Shown: positions 1 through 12,256 of the stretch, one piece after another
Position numbering within the stretch: position 1 is the stretch's first letter
How the letters are laid out: every line of letters starts with the position of its first letter
Origin: Entoloma clypeatum
Taxonomy: Eukaryota; Basidiomycota; Agaricomycetes; Agaricales; Entolomataceae
Assembly (NCBI GenBank): GCA_963565915.1
Contig: OY751487.1
Span: 1,364,001 to 1,428,000, forward strand
Direction of reading: 5' to 3'
Length of the DNA: 64,000 nucleotides
Notes under the pieces: model-generated
What the model was told of the DNA's origin: nothing
Database searches by the model: none
The model's input: only the letters and a program-made list of their open reading frames with translations
Made by a program: the position numbers and the translations under genes

Positions 1-68
1 TTGCCAGTTTGCCTCTCAACGTCTCACCACCATCCCTGTTTCTTTGTATTTCAAATCCAATCCATCCC

Positions 69-785
69 ATGAATCATCAGCCATCTGTTCCCTTGCCGTT
101 ACTCGATTGCCCAGTCTGTTTCAAGAAGTGCAAAAGCCGCCGAGGCCTTGTTCAACATATCAAAGTTGCCCACCATGATATTACACCACCTGATGAAGAA
201 CGTGCTGAAGAATATTCATTTACTTACGCCTGTCATGCCATTTTTACGGGTGAGCATCTACAGGTGTTAAATTTTCCCTGTTATTCAACAATCATTTTTA
301 TTCTAGCCAAGTCATGTGACGAGAATGGAGAAGATCTTCCAGCATATGCTCCACCAGCTTCTCAGGAACCTGCATCAGCTGAACCTTGGAGCCCATTTAA
401 CAACCGCTTGGAATTTGACTTCGCACATTTCCACTTTGTCAACAATCAGAGTTCGGGTGAAAAAATCAATGAGGCACTCGACATGTGGGCCGCCACCATC
501 CTGCAGTATGGTGGTCAAGGCGACGTCCCCTGGCAAAACTTGGCGAAGCTTTATCAAACAATTGATGGCATTCAAGAGGATGATTGCCCTTGGAAGTCTG
601 TCAACATTTGTTACGCAGGGGCTATGCCTAATCAACCACCAAAATGGATGACAGAGACCTATCATTTGTGCACGTGTGACTCTCGTCAGCTTCTCCATGA
701 GCAGATGAAGAACCCCAAATTTGATGGCAAGGTCGACTATGCGCCTTACATGCAGTTCAACACGGCGGTGAAACGAAGGAAGTGA
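69..785 (+). pseudogene. Plavaka-type transposase, 5' part (C2H2 finger and start of core)
   Basis: This is the N-terminal piece of a fungal Plavaka (CACTA-like/KDZ) DNA transposase. I start at the ATG at 69; an in-frame ATG at 9 is also possible. A C2H2 finger (CPVC..., then H and H around codons 17-36) is followed by the family's conserved PWSPFNNRLEF segment and the AQFHF/ALDMWAA-like region. A 57-bp intron is likely at 250-306 (GTGAGC donor, TTCTAG acceptor); splicing joins IFT to AKSCDENG. A second GTGAGT donor occurs at the end of the open frame near 782. The coding sequence resumes only at 6741, after about 6 kb of inserted DNA, so the gene is dead. Family recognition is from conserved motifs, not from a database search. 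Confidence 0.8.
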
Positions 786-1460
786 GTCTGTTGATGAGCG
801 CAAGCAATATCTCTATCACACACACAAACACCAAACACAACAACGAAGACCGAACAAGTCTCGTGATGCATACTTCTCAATCAATATAGTTCGGGGTGAT
901 GAGTGGGATCACTCAGGATGCGACTCTTCCAAACAACAATTGAATAACTCGTTTAGTGATGGCTCAACAAGTCTCGAACAAGACTTAGAGATAGTTCTCA
1001 ATAGAACCGAGGTTTGTGATTTCCGAACCAACAAGACTTTGCGAACACGATCTCGACCAAATACAAACACAACAATGACCAATACGACCGATAGATAACA
1101 CGATTTGATGATTGAACCTCTGCCGCACTGGAGAGGCCACTATTTCAATATCTTGGTTTGCAATGTACCCAGGACCAGGCCAACTAGTTACCATGAGGTA
1201 TCAGCTGCATCAATTAAGGGTCGCCTCGGTAAGCCACCCATCAGATTTGATCTCTATCAATGTTCACCATAAGGTCAGTTTGATCGTGATGTATCAAACC
1301 CGATCTCAGTCTGTATCATCTGATGTCATTTCGATATTCCTGATATGGACGATTTGGACGTGAAGTGTGGCGCATGTTGACCAAACCTCTCGTGAGAATG
1401 TCTCCGGTCAAGCCCCGACATATGGTAGACAGTGCTAGTGTCATCGATAACTCCAATATA
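786..1460. other. Unassigned DNA between Plavaka fragment and Tc1/mariner copy 1
   Basis: I see no convincing gene here. Short open frames exist on both strands but none shows a family motif. Together with 6448-6740 this makes about 960 bp of unrecognised sequence sitting inside the Plavaka gene, apparently in an intron after the GTGAGT donor. It may be an older insertion, but I found no LTR pair or terminal inverted repeat. The last two bases (TA, 1459-1460) are the target duplication of the Tc1/mariner insertion. Confidence 0.5.
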
Positions 1461-1700
1461 CAGTGCCTCACAAAACTGATTCAATGTTTGCTACTTTGTG
1501 AATACCTTCAAAATAACTTTGCAAATAATGCCAATCAAAAGAAGGTATTGGTACCTGGTTAAAAGCCCTGCTTCAGGACTCTTGGAATCTGCAATAAGTA
1601 TGTAATTCCCATAAAAAATGATCAATACATGATCAAATTACTCCAGGGACTCATTGAATCAGTTTTGTGAGTATGTACAATAAATACAGTATTTTATACT

Positions 1701-2717
1701 TTAGTACTTGGTATTACCCCCCTTAGCTTTGATTACTGCCTCTACCCTTCTTGGCATACTTTCTATCAGGTTTTGACACACTTCTGGCTCTATATTATTC
1801 CACACCTCTGCTGCTCTGTCCCAAATCTCCCAGACTCCCTTGGGTGGTGTTGGATATTCATTCAACTTCCTTTTAATATGAACCCAGAGGTGTTCAATAG
1901 GATTGAGGTCTGGGGACTGTGCAGGCCAATCCAGCAGAGCAATATTCTTGCTGTCCATCCATTTTTTGGCCTTCTTGGAGGTGTGCTTGGGGTCATTGTC
2001 CTGCTGAAAAATGATCTCCTCTTCAGAGATTTCACTCTCCTCCATGCTGGGCAGCAAATTGTCCTCTAAAATGGACACATACTGATCAGCATCCATCCTC
2101 CCCTCAACCTCTGCAAGTCTCCCCACACCTTCCCAACCCATACAACCCCAAACCATAATATTTCCTCCCCCAAACTTGACTGTGCCCTGAACCTCTCTTT
2201 CAATAAGCCCCTCACCCTTCTTTTTCCAGACCCATTCCTTGCCATCTGACCCAAACCTGTTGATTTTGGTCTCATCTGACCAAATGACCCTCTTCCAGTC
2301 CTCCACTGTCCATTTTCTGTGCTTCATAGCAAATGCCAACCGCCTCTTCCGATGTATGGCCTTTAAGAAAGGTCTTTTCTTCTTTGTTACAGCCTTGAAT
2401 TCATGTTTTCTGAGAACCCTTCTCACAGTTTCTGGGGAGACAGGATTGGAGATGACAGTGTTGATGTGTTTGGTAGCCTGCACAGCATTGGAGGCTCTCC
2501 CTGAGGTGATTTGTGAAAGTATGTTTTGTGTGTTGGTGGGAGAAAGCTTGGATGGACGACCACCAGAAGAGAGATTGCGATGAGGGAGAAGATTCTGACG
2601 CACTCTGGAGACAGTTGGTTGGCTGACACCCAGGTTAGAGGCAATATGACAAGTGGAGTGACCATTGGAGGCCAGAGAAAGAATGTTTTCCTTGTGGGAA
2701 GAGGAGATAGGGCGCAT
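1701..2717 (-). CDS. Tc1/mariner transposase (DD34E), copy 1
   Basis: This is a 338-residue cut-and-paste transposase with an uninterrupted frame. The N-terminus carries paired helix-turn-helix regions (SSSHKENILSLASNG..., then GVSQPTVSRV). The catalytic core has the first Asp in WSDETKINRFGSDG, the second in QQDNDPKHTS and the Glu in PDLNPIEHLW. Exactly 34 residues separate the last two, as in Tc1-like DD34E transposases. Length is normal for the family. It lies inside intact TA-flanked ends, although a LINE now splits the upstream end of the element. The protein is identical to that encoded at 12257-13273, which points to recent activity. It would act in the nucleus on the CAGTGCCTCAC... 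termini. Confidence 0.95.
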   Translation of the reverse strand: MRPISSSHKENILSLASNGHSTCHIASNLGVSQPTVSRVRQNLLPHRNLSSGGRPSKLSPTNTQNILSQITSGRASNAVQATKHINTVISNPVSPETVRRVLRKHEFKAVTKKKRPFLKAIHRKRRLAFAMKHRKWTVEDWKRVIWSDETKINRFGSDGKEWVWKKKGEGLIEREVQGTVKFGGGNIMVWGCMGWEGVGRLAEVEGRMDADQYVSILEDNLLPSMEESEISEEEIIFQQDNDPKHTSKKAKKWMDSKNIALLDWPAQSPDLNPIEHLWVHIKRKLNEYPTPPKGVWEIWDRAAEVWNNIEPEVCQNLIESMPRRVEAVIKAKGGNTKY

Positions 2718-2893
2718 GATTAATTATGGAGGCTGTTGAGGTTGGATTCTTCTTATACAACTTTCCTTGACAACCCATCAGGGTTCTATTCAAGTTCCAT
2801 CAGTAAGTCATGACAACTGGTTACCATACAACCAGTGAAGCATTTGATTCTGATAATTACCATAGGTACTCACAAAACTGATTCAATGAGTTG

Positions 2894-5800
2894 TCGGGTG
2901 GCGCACCTATTCCAACTCGGGCAAGACAGACCAAGACTGGCGCGACATGCATAAAATCATCCGCACCGCCAAACGAAACTTCTTTGACAAGAAAATCGAC
3001 GAAGTCTCCAACAAAAACAAGCGTCCTTGGGACCTTACCTCCTGGGTCGGCCCACGAAAGAATGCCTCTCCCGAGGCCATTATTTTCGATGGCGAGACCT
3101 GCTCCACGACTGCTGAGACCTGTGAGGCATTTCATAAGTCGTTTCAGTCTGCCGAAGCGCACCCTGTCGATCCCGATAGGCTGCGCAGTGCTCTCGAACC
3201 TCAGCCCAAAAGGGCTTGGGTTCCATTCACATCGCAAGAGGTCCTCCAGGCCTTGGCCGGCTGTTCCAGCCGGTCTGCCCCTGGCCCAGATCATCTTACA
3301 TGGTCCCACCTCAAGTGCCTGATCGCACATGAGCATATCTTGAAGTTGTTCGTCTGGATCCTGAACGCTTGCCTCTCGGCAGGGTTCTGGCCCGACGCAT
3401 TCAAAACCTCAATGACCGTCATTATTCCTAAACCGAATAAGCCGGCGTATGACGTTCCCAAAGCGTTTCGCCCCATTGTGCTGCTAAACACCCTGGGCAA
3501 ACTATTTGAGAAAGCTATCACCAACAGACTGCAATGGGAACTCGCCCGCTACGGTCTGCTACACCCAGGACAATTCGGAGGGGTCTGCCAGAACTCCACT
3601 GAAGATGCCGGACAATTCCTCACCCACCTCATTCGTGCGGGGTGGTCAAGGAAACTCAAGACTAGTGTCGTAGCCATTGACTTGGCACAATACTTTCCCT
3701 CTCTAAACCACTCGGTTATCGCGCTCATACTGGATAGGATGGGGTTCCCCGACACTGTCGTGGACTTCTTCTCCAACTACCTAGTAGGGAGGCAGACTCA
3801 ATACGCCTGGGAGGACGACCTCTCAGACCTCTTCTCGGTGGACATAGGCATAGGTCAGGGCTCTGCCCTTTCCCCCGTGCTATCGTCCATATACCTCGCT
3901 CCGCTAATGTACGCATTTCACGCCGAACATTCGCAGGCTAGCCTCATCTCCTACGTAGATGACGGGACCATCATAGTCCAGTCCGAGACGTGGAAGGAAA
4001 ACCTCGCCAAACTAAAAAAGGCATACAAATGTCTATTCGAACTGACTACAGCCCTTGGGCTTGTCCTCAAACACTCTAAATCGGAGGCGTTCCATTTCTC
4101 CAGGAAGAATGGCGACGACGACCCCCCGGTTGACCTAGGATATGCGCCCTTCACAGGCGACACCCCTCTTGTCCCCAAGACCTTCTGGAGGTACTTGGGG
4201 TTCTTCTTTGATCGAAAGCTACTCTTCACTGAGCATGCTAAACGATACGCCACTAAGGCTTTCTCCGCAACGGGAGCCTTACTCTCACTGGGAAACTCAG
4301 TCTGAGGACTCACGCCCAAACACAAGCGCACCCTATACCGATCGTGTATTCTACCGATCGCCCTATATGGTGCCAATCTATGGAACTTCGACGGCGCCCG
4401 TAATAAGGGCGTCATTAAGTCTATCTCCAGAGTCCAGAGGCATGCAGCCCTATGGATCCTGGGCGCCTTCCGTACCACCCCCACAGGGGCGGTCGAATCC
4501 CTTGCCAGCCTGCCCCCGGTGCATTTGCACCTAAAGAAGCTCTCCTGCAGAAACCGTGTCCGTATGCACTCCCTTGCACCACGACACATGACTGTCATGG
4601 TCTGCGATGAGGATGACCCCTCAAAGCGACCATGGTACTCCCCGGAATTTATGTACAACCTCAAATCCTCCCTCGTTGATATCTGGGCATACCGTGCAAA
4701 CGTGTCTGTCCCCCTATCACCCTTCAACAACTTCAACAAGCCAGGGAAACACGTCCTAGACCGCTTCCCCGACCGTATCATCCTCGATATCACCCTTATC
4801 CGCGGCAAAACCACTAAGGAGCGAGCCAAAGCCAGGAAGCTGCGCCTCATCACCCTTAACAAGGTGTTCGATGCCAACATCTGTTCTAACAAATCCGCTG
4901 TCATTGTCACCGACGTGGCCGTTCCCTCCCTCGTGTTGGGCCATCAAGCTGTTGCAGCTTGGGAAACCTGGCACATGGGATACTCCATCAATAAAGACTG
5001 GGCGGCTGGTGGCCTCGCAGTCTCTGACGACACTGAAACTCTAGCAATAGGACATGGGTTCTCCAACCTGGTCACTCTGCTAGGGGGACTCTCTCAACTG
5101 GAAGAAATCCACATTTTCACCGACTCTGTTAACGCCATTCGGCGGGCCACAGACCCGGACCTCCACTCCTCGCAGGCAACTGCGATTGCTATCATCAGTA
5201 ACCTAGTTCCTTGGTTTGAGGAACCAGGCCTGAAATCCAAGGTCTTCTTCCACCATGTCCCTGATTGCTCGGACCATGGCTTCGAACCCCACCGTGCAGT
5301 GCACGACTTTGCCTCCTCGATTCACATCGAGTGTGGTGACTCAGCCTCCAGATCCCTCGACTTCAACACGAAACAATTCACAGACGACATGCTAGGTGAC
5401 TGGAACAACTTGTACCAGTCCCCCAAGTATGTTGGCCGTCACTACCAATTCCCGAGGTCGTGCGTCAGACGCCAAGACCACGCTCGGGCCAAAAGAATGA
5501 AACCATCCCACCTCAAGGGCGGTACATGGCTTAAGGATGTGGGTCACTCCCAATCCCTCACGGCTCAAATGGTCCGCGGCCTCACCAGCCACGCCCCAAT
5601 TGGCCACTATAGACATAGGTTCAATATTGGCGACAAGACCGAACATTGCGACTGTGGAACAGGGTCCGTCGAGGACTTCGCCCACGTACTATACAAATGT
5701 CTGCACCACCCCACTAGGCCCCCAGACATGCCTAGCTTCTTGAGGAACACTCCCACCTGGGACAACTTCGGGAGATTCATCATGGATAACCCAGGGGCGT

Positions 5801-6230
5801 TTGCCTTCAGGGATCGTCCAATGCCCAACACAACCGTTGGTGGTAATCGCGTGGTAGCGCGCTGGGTACAAAGGGGTGCAGCCCCCTCTGGCAAGCGAAC
5901 GCGATCGAAGGATAAGAACCGCACAGGCGCTTCTTTGGGGGGCAGGGCGCAGACACCCCCCAGCGCCGCTAACGGCCAACCTCACAAGGTTGGAGTGCTC
6001 TTGTATCGCGCGGCCGAATATTCGGGTGCGCATACTAACGTGTTTGTTTATAACAGACTCCCCCGTCCTGGCGCGAGGACTCAACAGCTCGACGGAGCTC
6101 TGCGCCGCTTGTTCTTCTTGCGTACGTAGGTCCTCGGACCGATGTAGTTTACTCTATGTCAAGCGGACTGTACCCCTAGTATACCGCTATACAAATTGTT
6201 GACCAAAAAAAAAAAAAAAAAAAAAAAAAA
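2894..6230 (+). mobile_element. 5'-truncated LINE (probable Tad1 clade), copy 1
   Basis: This non-LTR retrotransposon ends in about 27 A residues at 6204-6230. It is flanked by a perfect 14-bp target duplication, GATTCAATGAGTTG. The 5' end is truncated: the first bases are already inside ORF2, upstream of the reverse transcriptase, and no ORF1 or endonuclease is present. It carries the RT, RNase H and C-terminal Cys/His motif typical of fungal Tad1-like elements. It landed inside the end of Tc1/mariner copy 1, so it is younger than that insertion. A shorter copy lies at 44554-45334. Both copies share the same 3' tail ending in GTATAC-rich sequence before the poly(A). Confidence 0.9.
2947..6129 (+). 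pseudogene. LINE ORF2: reverse transcriptase, RNase H and Cys/His tail, one TGA
   Basis: The frame is open from the truncated 5' end at 2894; the first ATG is at 2947. The RT occupies the first 450 codons, with FRPIVLLNTLGKLFEK, DLAQYFPSL, GIGQGSALSP and the catalytic YVDD near codon 337. One in-frame TGA at 4303-4305 stops translation; the same frame continues through typical LINE sequence to 6129. An RNase H domain follows (WAAGGLAVSDD, IHIFTDSVNA), then a C-terminal motif of the form C-x-C-x9-H-x4-C (CDCG...HVLYKC). The missing 5' region (ORF1, endonuclease) and the nonsense codon make it non-functional. The stop probably arose from an arginine CGA codon by CpG deamination; that is inference. 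Confidence 0.9.
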
Positions 6231-6445
6231 GATTCAATGAGTTGCTGATTTAATTTAATCATATCTCCATGGATTAAATTAAATCATATCTCCATGGATT
6301 CTGATCTAAATCATATGATTCTGAAAGCCCTGAAGTAGGGCTTTCAATTATATACCAAAGGTTTAATTCAATTGGTATTCTTTGCAGAGTTATCTTGAAG
6401 GTATTCAAAAAGCAACAAACATTGAATCAGTTTTGTGAGGCACTG
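6231..6445. repeat. Detached terminal region of Tc1/mariner copy 1
   Basis: This 215-bp block is the end of Tc1/mariner copy 1, cut off from the transposase by the LINE. It starts with the second copy of the 14-bp LINE target duplication and ends at CACTG before TA. It matches, in reverse complement, the left terminal region of copy 2 (11895-12105), including the outer 20-mer CATTGAATCAGTTTTGTGAG, with a local extra repeat (ATTAAATTAAATCATATCTC-like duplication near 6251-6300). Confidence 0.85.
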
Positions 6446-6447
6446 TA

Positions 6448-6740
6448 ACCCATCTCCTTGTTTCACGCTTCGTCGCGAGGGGCACTCGATAGTCTTTTCT
6501 ATCTCGTGAGATGATCCCATAGCTCTCGAGTATCATAGCTAAGCCCATAGTGGTGACCAGCGCTATGTCCTACATTGCCAGGGTCGCTGGTCTCTCTCTA
6601 ACGTCGCCACTAAGTCCTCAGAATTGGAGCTCATCTAGGACTCTCTATATCCCTTAGAGATAGTGTGAAAGGGTGCAAAATGCGCAGATTTTAGGCCTAG
6701 ATGCATCACGGCCTTATCAGCGGGCTAGCGGGGTTTTTAA
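6448..6740. other. Unassigned DNA before the middle Plavaka fragment
   Basis: I see no gene in this stretch. It continues the unassigned sequence interrupted by Tc1/mariner copy 1. It is moderately CpG-rich and contains short palindromic pieces, but no LTR boundary that I can defend. Plavaka-like coding sequence starts again around 6741 with a segment resembling LMSADWAWSEA. Confidence 0.4.
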
Positions 6741-7913
6741 ATTTGATGTCCGCCGACTGGGCCTGGAGCGAAGCAGTAATTTCCATTTCATGCTGTGCGG
6801 GCAATTTCATTGATTTGTACTGCTGATCAGAATAAGATTCATGAAATGGCCAGGGAGGCCGCTGAAGGTGCAATGCTTATCCCGATTGTCAGTGGAAGTG
6901 ACAAGACGACCGTATTAGTTGCGACTGGCCACCAGCAATACCATCCCATGTACATGTCCCCCGGAGGCCTTACAAATACAGCTCGATGTGCACAGGGTAG
7001 TGCCATTTTACCTGGAGCATTTTTACCTATTCCAAAAGGTTTGTACCAGCCCTCATTCACTTCAAGTAATATAAAAAAATAACTTCCATTAGCCAGTAAA
7101 AAAGAGTGACAAACCGTGGAATATGCAAAGTTTGTTCGGCAGTTGTACCATGCTTGTCTTGCTCACATATTTTAGCCTTTGAAAAATGGTATGACAGTCC
7201 CCAAAGTTATCCGTTGTCCTGATGGACATCTACGGCGTGACCATGTATTGCAGACTATCCTGAGCAAGTGTGGCTCACTGCGATAGTTCAGAACTGGTGT
7301 CCCAAGTAATTATATGTTTATTCCATGACTAACGATGCTAAAGAATTGCTTATAGATGTGATGCAAAGCCAGATTCTTTGGATGCAGAAGGCAGTTTGCG
7401 ATGATCACACCATAAAACAGATGCGTTAATTGAATGCTTTGATCCTGGGATTCTTTGGGTTGATTATGGAATTCATGTAGATATTGTTGTGAGTAATCAC
7501 CTCCCTCTGTTTTTTTTCTTATTCTGTAAAAGCCATATACCTACAGTTTCCCCTGTGCCGATATCCATGAACTTCTGCCCCAGATCTCCTTCATCAGGTT
7601 ATCAAGGGAACATTCAAGGATCATTTGGTAGCCTGGGTACAAGATTATATTCTGGAGACTCATGGAACTAAATGGGGCTTGGAAATTGGTCAGGACATTG
7701 ACCGAAGATATGCAATTTTTCTCGATTCAAAGGGTACTATTGAACTAATATTCCTAAAGGATTTCTGCTGTTCCGTTGTTCCCTGGATTGCGACAATTTC
7801 CCAATGGGCGTAATTTTGAGCAGTGGACGGACAATGATTCTAAAGCATTGATGAAGGTGCGTGCCAATCAATTATAATACTATCTTTGATTTTCTAATGT
7901 GAAAGTAGGTATA
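6741..7913 (+). pseudogene. Plavaka-type transposase, middle part
   Basis: This is the catalytic-core portion of the transposase begun at 69. The best segment is 6795-7082, with GAMLIPIVSGSDKTTVLVATGHQQYHP, the most recognisable Plavaka block. Further blocks follow in several frames: KFVRQLYHACLAHI and VIRCPDGHLRR around 7120-7250, CDAKPDSLDAEG after 7355, and an IQGSFGS/IGQDIDRRY region near 7610-7710. Apparent introns with GT-AG ends separate them (for example 7307-7356 and 7858-7908). Stops and frame changes are present inside exons. The last exon starts at 7909 with GTATA, which is duplicated at 19675 on the far side of a gypsy insertion, where the same exon continues. Confidence 0.75.
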
Positions 7914-10900
7914 TGTTAATTCCCCCGCTGGCTCTGACAAATTGTTACAAACAATTGCCTATAGACTCTTATATACATAAAGACACTGTAAAATCATGGT
8001 TTCAGAAACTTACAGATGCAGCAGTTACATACAATAAAATACTATTGGACAAACCCAAAAAGGTAAAAACTCAAAAAAATAGCACAGATGATTCGGACTT
8101 AGATACACTTGTAAATTATATCATTGGGGAGTCCTTGGAAACAAGGCTTGGTTCGGCCCTTATGGACGAATGCTTAATTCCCTGTTGCAAAGAATCAGAT
8201 AATTTAACTAGGCAAATGGACTCTATGGGGGAACCATCTTTTATTCAATCCGCTTCTTTGGAAGAAGAGCTTATGATGAAAATCATGCTGGAAACATTGC
8301 AGGATAAACGCACCTTTGATGTTGATGCATTATTGGACTCAGGGGCGACAGGGATGTTCATTGATCTGGACTTCGCCAAGAGAAACAATATTAAATTAAG
8401 GGAACTACCTTTCCCCATTCGGGTCTACAACGTTGATGGCACACTTAACCAAGGAGGTTCAATCACGCATGAAGCAGTCATGGCTATGTGGTATAAGGGA
8501 CACGTGGAGATAGCAGTGTTTGAAGCATGCAACCTAGGGAAAGCTAAAATCATCGTTGGACACACCTGGCTGAAACGTCATAATCCAGAAATAGATTGGG
8601 AAAAAGCAGAGATTAAACTATCAAGATGTCCAGAAGAATGCGGCATGCGTCGAACACGTTATTTAAATAAAACTGCAAGAACCAGATGGGGAGGAAGAAT
8701 TGAAGAGGTAGTAGAAGGAAATGAAGAAGAAGTGGAGGAAGAGATAATCCACATGCTCAGGGCAGCTAAAGGAGAACCCTCAGATGAAATACCGGTGGAA
8801 CAGGCTGTCCTCCGAAAATATCATAAATATCTATCAGTCTTTGAAAAGAAAGCATCGGAGAGGTTACCAGTCAGGAAACCATGGGATCATGCTATAGACT
8901 TAAAACCGGATTTTGTACCAAAGAAGGCCAAAGTCTACCCCCTGTCACCGGATGAAAGGAAAGAAGTATCCAAATTTGTGGACGATCAAATATGCAAAGG
9001 ATATATTCGACCTACCAAGTCACCACAAACTTCGCCAGTATTCTTTATACCCAAAAAGGATGGAAAGAAACGAATGGTACAGGATTACCAACATATTAAC
9101 GGCTGGACCATCCGCAATAATTATCCACTCCCGTTGATTCCGGAGTTGATCGATAAGTTAAAAGGAAAGAAAAGGTTCACCAAGATGGATCTCAGATGGG
9201 GCTACAACAGTGTGCACATCAAGGAGGGAGACGAGTGGAAAGCGGCATTTACGACCCCTGATGGAGCCTTCGAACCGACAGTCATGTTTTTTGGATTGAA
9301 TAATTCCCCGAGCATGTTCCAGACCATGATGAACAATATCTTTAGGGACTTGATTGACCAAGGATATGTGGTTATTTATATCGATGATATATTGGTGGCA
9401 ACAGAAGGAAAGGAAGGACATGACGCCATAGTGGAGGAAGTTTTGAAAAGATTATGAGACAACGATTTATTCTTGAAACCAGAAAAATGTTTCTTTGATA
9501 GAGACAAAATAGAGTTCTTGGGATTAATTATTGGAAAAGACGGAATTCGGATGGACCCTTCGAAAGTAGACGCCATCAAACAATGGCCGACACCAACCAA
9601 GGTCAAGGAAGTACAATCATTCCTTGGACTCACCAACTTTTATTGGAGATTCATCAAGGATTTCTCTAAAGTGGCCGGACCACTACATAAGTTAACTAGG
9701 AAAGACATGGTATGGAAATGGAGTACGGAACAGGAGGAGGCGTTTGACGCGCTAAAGAAGTTATTTACGGAAGCACCCATATTGGTATCTCCCGATCCGG
9801 ATTGGAAGTTAAGAGTAGAATCAGACACATCGGACTTCGCCACGGGAGCGATTCTATCTATGGAATGTGAAGATGAGAAATGGAGGCCATGTGCCTTTCT
9901 ATGTAAAGGATTAAATGACGTGGAACGAAATTATGACGTACACGATAAAGAAATGCTGGGCATAATCAGAGCGCTGGAAGCATGGAGACACCATCTAGAA
10001 GGAGCCAAGCACGAGGTTGAGATCTGGACTGATCACAAGAACCTTGAGTACTTCATGCAGGGTCGAAAGCTTAATCGCAGACAAGCACGCTGGGTGTTGT
10101 ATCTGACACGTTTCAACTTTAAATTAATACACAAGGCTGGCACATCAATGGGAAAGGTGGATGCTCTTTCAAGAAGGGTCGATCATAGAAAGGGGGTGGA
10201 AAATGACAATGAGGATGTAACACTATTGAAACCCGAATATTTCCACTTGCGTGCAATGGATCGGGGACATCTACTTATTGATGGAGAAGAAACTAAAATA
10301 TTGAAACGCATCAGGGATGCAAAAGAGTTTGATGAGCAAGTGCTCAAAGCGGTGGAAGAATTAAAGAAAACAAACACAAAAACATTATGAGCGGAGGAAT
10401 GGCATGAGGAGCAGGATTTATGGTTGCATAGAGGAAAGGTGTACGTTCCAAAGGATCAGGAACTCAGGGTGGAGATTATTGAATTACATCACGACAATTC
10501 AGTTGCTGGACATCTGGGTCAATGGAAAACCCTGGAATTAATTACGCGTAATTATTGGTGGCCTGGAATCACAAACATGGTCAAAGCTTATGTCGAGGGC
10601 TGTGACAAATGCCAACGATCTAAGAACGTGCCTCAACTGCTAGCCGGTAAATTAAAAGCAAACACGGAACATGCTGGACCATGGAAACACATTACGGCAG
10701 ATTTTATTGTAGGACTCCCAGGAGCTCAGGGGTACAATGCGGTATTAGTTGTGGCTTGCAGATCTACTAAGCAATCACACTTTATCAAAACACATGATGA
10801 AGTCTCAGCAGAAGGATTAGCTAAATTATATTGGGATGAAGTCTGGAAACTTCATGGACTTCCAGAATCGTTAACATCAGATCGCAGGCCACAATTTGTG

Positions 10901-11842
10901 GCAATATTTATGAAGGAACTAAATAAAAAATTGGGGATTACAACTAAATTATTGACGGCATATCATCCGCAGACAGATGGACAGACGGAACACATCAACC
11001 AGGAATTGGAACAGTATCTAAGATCCTTTATCTCCCATCGGCAAACAGATTGGCCCGAATGGATGGCAACCACAGAATTTGCCTATAATAATAAAATCCA
11101 CATGGCAACTCAGTTTTCGCCGTTCTATGTAAATTATGGGTTTAACCCTAGGATGGGCGTAGAACCTTGGAGGGCAGAAAAGTCAGAACCGGCAAAAGAA
11201 TTCGCGGAGTGAATGAAGAAGATTCATGAGGAGGCAGAAGCGGCGCTAGTAAAAGCACGAGAAGAGATGGAACGGTATGTGAACCTAAAACAGGGTGATG
11301 CACCAGTTTACAAAGTTGGCGACAAAGTTTGGTTATCGACTAAAGACCTGAAGTTGAACCGACCCTTAAAAAAACTTGCCGAACAATGGATTGGACCCTA
11401 TACCATGACCAAAATCATTTCATCACACGCTGTGGAACTTAAATTGCCAAAGTCATGGAAAATCCACCCGGTTATCAATGTATCATGGGTCCGATTATTT
11501 AAGGAACCACTATTTAAATCGCAAAAGGTGCAAGCACCAAATCCCATAGTTATCAATGGTGAAGAGGAGTACGATGTCGCTAAAGTTATTGACTCAAGGT
11601 TGAAGAGAGGAAAGCTGGAATATTTAGTGCAATGGGAAGGTCTGACTCCAGACCACAACATGTGGGAACCTGAGGATCACCTGGAACATGCCAAGGAAGC
11701 GGTGGAGGACTTCTTTAAATTAAACCCGAATGCACCCCAGCACTTACGTGCAAACATCTTTGAAGGATTAAAATTTAAACCATATGAGAATTTCACGGAC
11801 ACCCCGGACGACATCATATCTCGCCTGGAAGTCGAGATCTAG
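7913..11842 (+). pseudogene. Gypsy A pol: protease, RT, RNase H, integrase, chromodomain; three TGA stops
   Basis: This is a single reading frame of about 1309 codons interrupted only by in-frame TGA codons at 9455-9457, 10388-10390 and 11210-11212. The order is aspartic protease (LLDSGATGMFID near 8335), RT (PVFFIPKKDGKKRMVQDY and YIDDILVA near 9380), RNase H (SDTSDFATGAILS), integrase with an HHCC zinc region (ELHHDNSVAGHLGQ...CDKCQR) and DDE core, and a C-terminal chromodomain (EEYDVAKVIDSR...YLVQWEGL...NMWEPEDHL, about 11560-11700). Gag and the 5' LTR are missing, so it is dead. The first 90 codons match nothing I recognise. The stops probably arose from CGA codons; the first lies exactly where relatives have RDNDLFL. 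Confidence 0.88.
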
Positions 11843-11894
11843 AAAGGGGGTAATGCTATGATCGTATTTTCACTTTTCACTTTATCTTATCTTA

Positions 11895-12105
11895 CAGTGC
11901 CTCACAAAACTGATTCAATGTTTGTTGCTTTTTGAATACCTTCAAGATAACTCTGCAAAGAATACCAATTGAATTAAACCTTTGGTATATAATTGAAAGT
12001 CCTACTTCAGGGCTTTCAGAATATAAAGGAATCATATGATTTAAATCAGAATCCATGGAGATATGATTAAATTAAATCAGCAACTCATTGAATCAGTTTT
12101 GTGAG
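11895..12105. repeat. Left terminal region of Tc1/mariner copy 2 with paired 20-mers
   Basis: The outer 20-mer CTCACAAAACTGATTCAATG lies at 11901-11920, and its exact reverse complement is at 12086-12105. The two face each other across about 165 bp of AT-rich DNA. The same arrangement occurs at the right end. The four sites probably bind transposase, but face-to-face pairing within one end differs from the direct repeats of the usual IR/DR layout. Confidence 0.85.
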
Positions 12106-12256
12106 TACCTATGGTAATTATCAGAATCAAATGCTTCACTGATTGTATGGTAACCAGTTGTCATGACTTACTGATGGAACTTGAATAGAACCCTGATGGG
12201 TTGTCAAGGAAAGTTGTATAAGAAGAATCCAACCTCAACAGCCTCCATAATTAATC

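Larger units (their letters stand above)
1461..6445 (-). mobile_element. Tc1/mariner element copy 1, interrupted by a LINE
   Basis: The element begins CAGTGCCTCACAAAACTG at 1461 and ends with its reverse complement at 6445. It is flanked by TA on both sides (1459-1460, 6446-6447), the target duplication of Tc1/mariner elements. The transposase is on the minus strand at 1701-2717. A LINE (2894-6230) with a 14-bp duplication, GATTCAATGAGTTG at 2880-2893 and 6231-6244, interrupts the end that lies upstream of the transposase. Removing the LINE and one duplication leaves about 1634 bp, close to the 1619 bp of copy 2. The transposase is identical in protein sequence to that of copy 2, so the copies diverged recently. 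Confidence 0.93.
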
